A stretch of DNA of 64,000 bases from the NCBI GenBank assembly GCA_964617765.1, contig CAZTZY010000003.1:1-64000 (forward strand). Reading direction: 5' to 3'. Every line of letters starts with the position of its first letter. The first letter of the stretch is position 1. Source of the stretch: CAZTZY01 sp964617765 (GTDB taxonomy: Bacteria > Pseudomonadota > Gammaproteobacteria > Pseudomonadales > DT-91). Below are positions 1 through 6,222 of this stretch, piece after piece. The position numbers were made by a program, and so were the translations under genes. The notes under the pieces are model-generated. The model searched no databases. It saw only the letters and a program-made list of their open reading frames with translations, and was not told the DNA's origin.

Positions 1-136
1 TGGTCGATTGCATATTTAGCTAACCTTTCCAGTTATATGAATTGGTCAAAATAGCGTATTTAGCTATTAAGATGTTCAAAATTTAACCGATTCCACTGGC
101 CTAATTCAGTGGCGGAGCAGTATGCCCTAAATGTTT
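1..136. other. intergenic stretch downstream of panC
   Basis: No gene is visible here. On the minus strand it follows the panC stop codon. An imperfect operon-end hairpin is possible at 93-112 (CCACTG and CAGTGG arms around an 8-base loop), but no T-run follows, so a terminator is only weakly supported. Confidence 0.4.
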
Positions 137-991
137 CTACGGTTCAATGGGGAAACTTATGTTATCAATTAGGCGGGTTTTACCCAAAAAAACGGCTGCC
201 AAGATAACAATTTCGCGTGTGCCAGCATTGATATCTGCCAAGGTCGAGGCATCACAAATATTCAGGTAATCAACGTTTAAGCCTTTGTTTTGCAAATACT
301 CTTTAGCCAATGCAATAATATGTTCGGAGTCGTCCAGGTTGGATTCAAGCTGCTGTTTGCAGTTTAAAAGGGTGCGATAAATTTCCGGTGCAATTATTCG
401 CTCTTCCTTGCTCAAATATTGATTACGAGAACTTAATGCGAGGCCATCTTCGGCTCTGTCAGTGGGTGCACCAATAATTTTTATGGGTACACACAAATCA
501 CTCACCATTTTTCGAATTACGGCTAATTGCTGAAAGTCTTTTTGGCCGAAAATGGCAAGATCAGGTTGTACAATGTTAAATAATTTCATCACCACTGTGG
601 ATACACCATCAAAATGGCCAGGACGACTTTTGCCGCAATGGTATTGGGTAATGCCAGGCACACAAACCGTTGTCTGGTTTTGCATGCCCAAAGGATAAAT
701 ATCCTTGACGCTTGGGGTAAACAAAAAGTCGGTACATTCCTGGATCAACAACTCTTTGTCTGCTTCCAGAGTGCGCGGGTACTTATCCAGATCTTCATTG
801 GCACCAAACTGTAATGGATTCACAAAAATGCTGACTACTACAATTGCGGCTTCCTGTTTGGCCCTGCGTACAAGGGATAAATGCCCTTCGTGGAGATTGC
901 CCATGGTTGGTACAAAAGCAATGGATTTATGAGTCTGATGGATATCATGCAGGGCAAGTTGTAGCTCGCTTATGCTGGAACAGGTTTTCAT
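137..991 (-). CDS. panC: pantothenate synthetase PanC
   Basis: Condenses D-pantoate with beta-alanine using ATP (via pantoyl adenylate), the last step of cytosolic vitamin B5 synthesis. The 284-residue length is normal for PanC. The N-terminal nucleotide-binding motif PTMGNLHEGH (residues 28-37) is the family HIGH-type signature, FGQKDFQQ follows in the middle, and LSSRNQYLS is the KMSKS-like segment. It lies 3 nt after panB on the same strand, so the two are almost certainly translated from one mRNA and together supply pantothenate. It is the last gene of the minus-strand block that starts upstream of pcnB. No oddities seen. Confidence 0.97.
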   Translation of the reverse strand: MKTCSSISELQLALHDIHQTHKSIAFVPTMGNLHEGHLSLVRRAKQEAAIVVVSIFVNPLQFGANEDLDKYPRTLEADKELLIQECTDFLFTPSVKDIYPLGMQNQTTVCVPGITQYHCGKSRPGHFDGVSTVVMKLFNIVQPDLAIFGQKDFQQLAVIRKMVSDLCVPIKIIGAPTDRAEDGLALSSRNQYLSKEERIIAPEIYRTLLNCKQQLESNLDDSEHIIALAKEYLQNKGLNVDYLNICDASTLADINAGTREIVILAAVFLGKTRLIDNISFPIEP

Positions 992-994
992 GGA

Positions 995-1786
995 TTATTC
1001 AAAACAATGGGTAGGTTGCGGGAATTCGCCATTTTTCACGGCAATGTTGAAACGGCTTAAGGCTTCCTGAATTGTACCGGATTCTGCCATGAAGTTTTTG
1101 ACAAAGCGGGCCGGTCTGGAGTTTAACCCGAGCATATCGTGCAATACCAATACTTGGCCTGTAGTTGCAGGGCCTGCGCCAATACCAATAGTCGGTATGG
1201 ATAAAGCGGCATCAACTTGCGCTGCCAGAGATGAAGGCACGCACTCCATCAGAACAATTTGGGCGCCGGCTTTTTCCAGTGCTACAGCATCTTCAAGCAG
1301 TTGTTCGGCCTGTTCTGCACTGCGCCCCTGAACTTTATAACCACCAAGGGTATTAACGGATTGGGGGGTTAAACCGATGTGTGCACATACCGGTATTCCG
1401 CCACATACCAGAGTGCTTATGGTATTGCTTAGCCACTGTCCACCTTCCAGTTTTACCATGTTGGCGCCAGCCTGCATGAGTGCAGTTGCTGTTTTGACTG
1501 CAGTGGAAGTATCGGCATAAGACATAAAAGGCATATCAGCAATAATTAAGGAACCGTTATTACCTTTTGAAACACAATGGGTGTGATAACACATATCATC
1601 AACTGTTACAGGAATGGTGCTGTCATTTCCTTGTAAAACCATGCCCAGCGAATCACCTACCAGAATAATATCGACTCCTGCCTGATTCAGCAGTCGTGCA
1701 AATAGTGCATCATAAGCTGCAATGCAGCTGAACTTTTCGTTACTGATCTTGGCTTGCTGTAGTGTTTCTATCGTGACTGGTTTCAT
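995..1786 (-). CDS. panB: 3-methyl-2-oxobutanoate hydroxymethyltransferase PanB
   Basis: Transfers a hydroxymethyl group from methylene-tetrahydrofolate to alpha-ketoisovalerate, the first committed step towards pantoate. The protein has 263 residues, the usual size. The N-terminal GDSLGMVLQG segment carries metal and substrate ligands, and GIGAGPATTGQVLVLHDMLG is the typical C-terminal motif. It sits 11 nt downstream of the deoxynucleoside kinase gene and 3 nt upstream of panC, inside a tight minus-strand operon. Its folate cofactor links it to folK two genes upstream, but that grouping is an inference about logic, not a proven regulatory link. Confidence 0.97.
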   Translation of the reverse strand: MKPVTIETLQQAKISNEKFSCIAAYDALFARLLNQAGVDIILVGDSLGMVLQGNDSTIPVTVDDMCYHTHCVSKGNNGSLIIADMPFMSYADTSTAVKTATALMQAGANMVKLEGGQWLSNTISTLVCGGIPVCAHIGLTPQSVNTLGGYKVQGRSAEQAEQLLEDAVALEKAGAQIVLMECVPSSLAAQVDAALSIPTIGIGAGPATTGQVLVLHDMLGLNSRPARFVKNFMAESGTIQEALSRFNIAVKNGEFPQPTHCFE

Positions 1787-1797
1787 GCTGGGCGTGA

Positions 1798-2472
1798 TTA
1801 AAAGCTGGGGTTAAAGTAATGACGGCCATTTTGAATGCTAAGCATATAACTAATCAAGCTATTAAAAGCCTGATCATTGTTCACAATATCAATTTGTTCA
1901 GCGTTGATGATTAATAAGGGCGCCGCATCATAAAAATGGAAAAAACGACTATAAGCTTCGTTAATTTGCTCAAGGTATTCAGCGTTAATATATTGTTCTG
2001 AACGAATGCCGCGCTGTTGTACGCGCTGCAACAAGGTATGTGCCGGTGCTTGTAGATAGATCACCAGATCCGGCTTTGGGGCATCAATCCTTAATTTGTC
2101 AAAAACGGTGCTGTAAAGAGCAAATTCGTCCTTGCTCAATAAGGTTTCTGCAAACATACGGTCTTTTTCGATCATAAAATCGGCAATATGGACGGGCTCA
2201 AACATGTCAGACTGGTTCAGGTTTTCCAGTTGGCGTGCTCGCTGAAACAGGAAAAAAAGCTGGGTTGCCAAGGCATTATGTTGCCGATTTTTGTAAAAAT
2301 CATCGAGAAAAGGATTCTCATCAGAGTTCTCAAGCAGTGTCTGGTAGTTAAAAACCTCAGCCATTCGTTTGGCCAGGGTAGTTTTACCTACACCAATAGG
2401 CCCTTCAATAGTGATAAATTTCGGAAGGGTTTTGGTGCTTGACTGGAGTTGTAAAAGTAGATTTTCGTTCAC
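1798..2472 (-). CDS. deoxynucleoside kinase (dAK/dGK family)
   Basis: Predicted to phosphorylate deoxyribonucleosides at the 5' position in nucleotide salvage. The protein has 224 residues. The P-loop GPIGVGKTT lies at residues 24-32, and an EKDRMFAETLL stretch near residue 102 fits the family's DRS-like motif. QQRGIRSEQYI resembles the arginine-rich lid. It is placed between folK (33 nt upstream) and panB (11 nt downstream). Pseudomonas lacks a kinase at this point of the block, so it looks like an insertion into the pantothenate/folate operon. Substrate preference (dA, dG or dC) cannot be read from the sequence. Confidence 0.85.
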   Translation of the reverse strand: MNENLLLQLQSSTKTLPKFITIEGPIGVGKTTLAKRMAEVFNYQTLLENSDENPFLDDFYKNRQHNALATQLFFLFQRARQLENLNQSDMFEPVHIADFMIEKDRMFAETLLSKDEFALYSTVFDKLRIDAPKPDLVIYLQAPAHTLLQRVQQRGIRSEQYINAEYLEQINEAYSRFFHFYDAAPLLIINAEQIDIVNNDQAFNSLISYMLSIQNGRHYFNPSF

Positions 2473-2505
2473 AATAATCCGCTAGGTTTCTTATTTGGTT
2501 CAAGC

Positions 2506-2988
2506 TTAACTGTTTTGGTGTAATTTTTCTAACCCTTGGGGCGATAGACTCAACATTATATCGGTGACTGTCTGTTGATTGGGTAAAGACAAGGTGGGTG
2601 AAATTTCATGCAAAGGAGTTATTACAAAGTTACGTTCCAGCATCCTTGGGTGAGGAATAGTGAGTTCTTCAGTATCTATACTAATATCGTTGAATAAAAG
2701 TATATCCAGATCAAGGGTGCGGGCGCCCCAGCGTACAGTGCGTTTTCTGGCTTGAAGGTTTTCTATCTTTTGTAATGCCTTGAGCAATTCCCAAGGTGAT
2801 AATTCAGTCAATAGGCAAATAACACCATTGATATACTCAGGTTGTTCGCCAGGGCCAATCGCAGTGCTTTTATACCAGGAGGATTGCGCAGTAATTTTTC
2901 CCAGTTCTGTCATCGAACCGATAGCCCGGGTGACCTGAAAAAGTGGATTTTCAAGGTTGCTTCCCAAGCTTATGTAGCAGGTATTCAT
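2506..2988 (-). CDS. folK: HPPK, 6-hydroxymethyl-7,8-dihydropterin pyrophosphokinase FolK
   Basis: Transfers pyrophosphate from ATP to hydroxymethyl-dihydropterin in folate synthesis. It has 160 residues, the standard length. Family signatures are the N-terminal SLGSNLENP, the central RWGARTLDLDILLF with its two metal-binding aspartates, and IPHPRMLERNFVITPL. Its ATG immediately follows the pcnB stop codon (TAA then ATG), so translation is likely coupled to pcnB, as in many gammaproteobacteria. No anomalies seen. Confidence 0.97.
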   Translation of the reverse strand: MNTCYISLGSNLENPLFQVTRAIGSMTELGKITAQSSWYKSTAIGPGEQPEYINGVICLLTELSPWELLKALQKIENLQARKRTVRWGARTLDLDILLFNDISIDTEELTIPHPRMLERNFVITPLHEISPTLSLPNQQTVTDIMLSLSPQGLEKLHQNS

Positions 2989-4323
2989 TTATAAGATTTT
3001 GGCTTTGCGCTTGCGCGGCTTTTTCTGTCTGTTAGCTGTAGATGTGCCTAAATCACGAACTGCTTGTTCACGTTCTGATTCATCCATGGTCTGGAATAGT
3101 GTCCACCATTCGCCGAGAACAGGTTCAGCTTCACCCACTTCTTCGCGCAATAACAGAAAATCATAAGCCGCACGAAATTTAGGATGCTCAAGTAACTTGA
3201 ATGCCCGCCGTCCATACCGATTCGTCAGTCGGTCTTGTAATTCCCATATTTCTTTAATGCCGGTTTGAATGTGTTTTGGCAAAGATGTTAATTGTGATTG
3301 TTCGTGGATAACCCGATTAGCTGCAGCTTGAAGAGCAGCAAATGGAGTCATATTTTCACGTTCAAATTCTGCTTTAGCGTGGCACAGTGCAGGCCATAAT
3401 AAAACACTAAAAATAAAACCGGTATTGATACTCTTGCCAATACCCAGACGCTGATCTGTGTTTATAAATGCTTGTTTGATTAATGCTTCATGTATGGGGT
3501 TGGAAAACATGATATCTGATGAGTAGATAAGGAACTTAAGCAGATGATGTTCTTTGAGTTGATAGTAGGTGTCGACAGCATGACCACTAATAAATAATTT
3601 TATGAATTCATCAAACAGGCGTGCTGCAGGTATATGGGTTAATAAATCAGCATGGCTATCTATTTCAGCCAGCGTATCTTTATCCAGTGTAAATTGTAGT
3701 TTTGCAGCAAAACGTAATGCCCTGAGAATGCGTACGGGATCTTCCTTAAAACGCATGAGTGGATCACCAATCAAACGTAAGGTTTTGTTGTGTATGTCAT
3801 CAATGCCGTTTACGAAATCATAAACACAAAAGTCCTTGCTAGAGTAATAAAGGGCATTAACAGTAAAGTCACGGCGCAGTGCATCTTCTTCTATGGATCC
3901 AAAAACATTGTCACGTAATAACATGCCCTGATCATTCGACATGGAAGAATGCGTGCCGTGATTTTCATTTTCCTGTGCATTGTGATGGCCACGAAATGTG
4001 GTGACTTCAATAATTTCTTTGCCAAATAAAACGTGCACGATACGAAAACGTCTGCCAATGATGCGAGCATTTTTAAATAACTTGCGGATTTCTTCAGGTG
4101 TTGCATTAGTAGCAACATCAAAATCCTTGGGTTGTTTGTTCAGCATCATGTCACGAACTGCACCACCAACGAGATAGGCTTCAAATCCCGATCGATTTAA
4201 ATGACGCATGACTTTAAGTGCATTTTCACTGATGAATTTACGTGAAATAGGGTGCTGATCGCGCTCAATTTTATGGGCTTTCAGGATATGTATATGATCG
4301 TGGGAAGAATTGGGGTTAGACAC
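2989..4323 (-). CDS. pcnB: poly(A) polymerase I PcnB
   Basis: Adds 3' poly(A) tails to RNA and so promotes its decay. The nucleotidyltransferase core is seen as YLVGGAVRDMMLNKQPKDFD with the DFD catalytic aspartates, followed by the RRFRIVHVLF and ALRRDFTVNALYY motifs and a basic C-terminus (RQKKPRKRKAKIL). I chose a GTG at 4323 (444 residues). The frame stays open to an ATG at 4452, but the extra 43 residues are aromatic-rich and unlike the family. Neither start has a good ribosome binding site. Escherichia coli pcnB is also known for a poor non-ATG start, so weak initiation may be a real control. It abuts folK. Confidence 0.93.
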   Translation of the reverse strand: MSNPNSSHDHIHILKAHKIERDQHPISRKFISENALKVMRHLNRSGFEAYLVGGAVRDMMLNKQPKDFDVATNATPEEIRKLFKNARIIGRRFRIVHVLFGKEIIEVTTFRGHHNAQENENHGTHSSMSNDQGMLLRDNVFGSIEEDALRRDFTVNALYYSSKDFCVYDFVNGIDDIHNKTLRLIGDPLMRFKEDPVRILRALRFAAKLQFTLDKDTLAEIDSHADLLTHIPAARLFDEFIKLFISGHAVDTYYQLKEHHLLKFLIYSSDIMFSNPIHEALIKQAFINTDQRLGIGKSINTGFIFSVLLWPALCHAKAEFERENMTPFAALQAAANRVIHEQSQLTSLPKHIQTGIKEIWELQDRLTNRYGRRAFKLLEHPKFRAAYDFLLLREEVGEAEPVLGEWWTLFQTMDESEREQAVRDLGTSTANRQKKPRKRKAKIL

Positions 4324-4462
4324 TGTTACCGGTTTATTCTTGGAATAATAGAAAAAGATGAATGAAGGTCGAATACTAGCAAGGAACGGCTCAAAATGAA
4401 AACCGTTATAGTGTTGGTGGGGGAAATCTATGCCTGGAAAACAAAAAGCCATATTCCAGATA

Positions 4463-4490
4463 AACTAAAGGGGAGCAATTGCTCCCCCTG
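4463..4490 (-). terminator. palindromic terminator of the CrcZ-like RNA
   Basis: A perfect 18-base palindrome, GGGGAGCAATTGCTCCCC (4470-4487), is followed on the minus strand by TTTAGTTTAT. The stem is GC-rich (seven pairs around AATT, or nine with a strained loop) and the T-run is short. It closes the A-rich transcript that starts near 4554 and lies just ahead of pcnB. Some read-through into pcnB is possible because the T-tract is interrupted. Confidence 0.7.
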
Positions 4491-4554
4491 TCCAAGCCGT
4501 TATTTTTATTATTTTTAGTATTATTATTTTTATTTGATATTTTTATTATTATTG
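4463..4554 (-). ncRNA. CrcZ-like Hfq/Crc-sequestering small RNA (predicted)
   Basis: Predicted transcript of about 90 nt between cbrB and pcnB, the locus of crcZ in Pseudomonas. CrcZ titrates Hfq/Crc through repeated A-rich AAnAAnAA (CA) motifs and so relieves carbon catabolite repression. Here the first 60 nt are almost only A and U, in three blocks: AATAATAATAAAAATA, then AAATAAAAATAATAATA, then AAAAATAATAAAAATAA. Each contains AAnAAnAA. ACGGCTTGGACA follows, then the palindromic terminator. A sigma-54 promoter sits at the right distance upstream. It is much shorter than Pseudomonas CrcZ (about 400 nt). Seen: motifs, promoter, terminator, synteny. Inferred: Hfq/Crc binding. Confidence 0.72.
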
Positions 4555-4564
4555 TATTAATAAG

Positions 4565-4580
4565 AGCAGTATCCGTGCCA
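4565..4580 (-). promoter_or_regulatory. sigma-54 promoter of the CrcZ-like RNA
   Basis: The minus strand reads TGGCACGGATACTGCT. This has GG and GC exactly 10 bases apart and differs from the TGGCACG-N4-TTGCW consensus at one position (C for the first T). The expected start of transcription is near 4554, right at the beginning of the A-rich blocks. CbrB, encoded immediately upstream, is a sigma-54 activator, which fits. Confidence 0.85.
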
Positions 4581-4655
4581 ATTATATAAATGTATTTATA
4601 TTCAATGAGTTAAGTTATTTATTAAAATTGCAAGTGGCGGAAAAGAAGATTTATG

Positions 4656-4701
4656 TGTTACTGATATACACGAAAAATTCATTTCGATTGGGTGGGTAAC
4701 A
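4656..4701. promoter_or_regulatory. probable CbrB enhancer (upstream activating site)
   Basis: Inverted half-sites TGTTAC (4656-4661) and GTAACA (4696-4701) lie about 100 and 147 bases upstream of the predicted RNA start, just after the cbrB stop codon. Their centres are 40 bases apart, about four helical turns. From memory, CbrB of Pseudomonas recognises TGTTAC/GTAACA-type inverted half-sites with shorter spacing. The pairing here is therefore plausible but not standard. Confidence 0.6.
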
Positions 4702-4719
4702 ATATTGCGGATAGAGAAA

Positions 4720-6135
4720 TCAAGCGCTTTTGCTGGTTTTCGATTTCGTATTTCTGGGAATGCCCAGTCTTTGTCGCCTTTCCCATAAGCATTTTCTGCT
4801 GACGCCTAATTTACGGGCCAATTCCGTTTCACTCATGTGTTCCTGATGCTCCAGAATAAAACGCTGGAAATAATCTTCTAATGAAAGACCTTCTTCATTG
4901 GTGTCAAAAAAGGTGGTTTCTGATTTGTGGTGATCAAAGGGGAATACAATATCTTCCTCTTCAAGGTTTTCCATGTTGATGAGTTCAAGGTCAATATCCA
5001 GGTCATTACTGTCAATCTCATTCGTGTCACTCAAAATAACAGCACGTTCGATGACATTTTCCATCTCACGGATATTTCCGGGCCAATGGTAACTGGTCAT
5101 GGCTTGAATGGCCTCTGGTGAAAAATGCATGAGTGGTTTTTTCATTTTTTCAGCATAGCGATTCAGGAATATCTCGGCCAGTAACAGAATATCCTTACTT
5201 CTTTCACGAAGTGGGGGTAAGGCTATATGCATCACATTGAGGCGATAGAATAAATCTTGGCGAAATTCTCCGTCATGTGCCAGTTTTTTCAGATTACGGT
5301 GGGTTGCAGCAATGACACGCACATCCACTTTTTGTGTGTCAACAGAACCTATGCGGCGAATCTCGCCTTCTTGCAAAAAACGCAGTAAACGGGCTTGCGC
5401 CTCAATGGGAAGCTCGCCAATTTCATCAAGAAATAAACTGCCACCATGAGCAGCTTCAATTAATCCCATGCGGTTAGTATTGGCACCGGTAAAAGCCCCT
5501 TTTTCATAACCAAAGAGTTCAGACTCAATCAGTGTTTCTGGAATAGCTGCACAGTTAACACAAATAATGGGTTTTTTGGCACGTGGACTTAATTGGTGAA
5601 TGGCTTTGGCGACGAGTTCTTTTCCTGTGCCTGTTTCTCCCTGTATTAATATATTGCATTCGGTGGGTGCAGACTTTCGAATATGATTCGCAACTTTTTT
5701 CATTAATGGGGAATTACCCAGAACGCCAGGCAATGTCGCATTAGCTGTATTGTCGGTGTTAGTAGCATTAACATTGGGTGTTATGGGGTTTTGTTCAATG
5801 ATATGTTGAACCGCATTCAGCATTTCATCGTGATCAAAAGGTTTGGCAATATAGTCGACAGCGCCAAGCTTCATCGAATCGACGGCAGATCGTAAGCTGG
5901 CATAACTGGTCATAATCAGCACTGGTACATCACCAGCAAGCTGTATTAGGTCGGTGCCTGGTTTGCCAGGAAGTCGTAAATCACTGATGACCAGATCGAA
6001 TGTATTAAAGTCAAACTGATCGACTGCTTCCTGTACGGAGTAGGTTTCTTCAACCGCATAGCCATTTTTTTCGAGCAAGCGTTTCAGGGCTGTACGGATA
6101 ATGGATTCATCTTCAACAATAAGAATACGTTTCAT
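4720..6135 (-). CDS. cbrB: sigma-54-dependent response regulator CbrB
   Basis: NtrC-family activator of carbon/nitrogen-balance genes and, in Pseudomonas, of the CrcZ RNA. It has 471 residues. The receiver domain has Asp52 in LVISDLRLPG as phosphoacceptor and Lys in the YIAKPFD loop. The AAA+ domain has the Walker A GETGTGKE near residue 167, the sigma-54 contact loop GAFTGA, and GGSLFLDEIGELP (Walker B). A Fis-type helix-turn-helix ends the protein (ETELARKLGVSRKCLWERRQRLG). It lies 87 nt after cbrA. Its own target is probably the RNA promoter directly downstream. Paralogue NtrC is excluded by the SLC5-type sensor next door. Confidence 0.93.
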   Translation of the reverse strand: MKRILIVEDESIIRTALKRLLEKNGYAVEETYSVQEAVDQFDFNTFDLVISDLRLPGKPGTDLIQLAGDVPVLIMTSYASLRSAVDSMKLGAVDYIAKPFDHDEMLNAVQHIIEQNPITPNVNATNTDNTANATLPGVLGNSPLMKKVANHIRKSAPTECNILIQGETGTGKELVAKAIHQLSPRAKKPIICVNCAAIPETLIESELFGYEKGAFTGANTNRMGLIEAAHGGSLFLDEIGELPIEAQARLLRFLQEGEIRRIGSVDTQKVDVRVIAATHRNLKKLAHDGEFRQDLFYRLNVMHIALPPLRERSKDILLLAEIFLNRYAEKMKKPLMHFSPEAIQAMTSYHWPGNIREMENVIERAVILSDTNEIDSNDLDIDLELINMENLEEEDIVFPFDHHKSETTFFDTNEEGLSLEDYFQRFILEHQEHMSETELARKLGVSRKCLWERRQRLGIPRNTKSKTSKSA

Positions 6136-6222
6136 GGCGTTTTAAACTGGTTCAAATTAGATTGATAATAACCTACCAAAACAGTGAAGCAAGTTAATAA
6201 ATGTCTGTTTAATAATAAGTCA

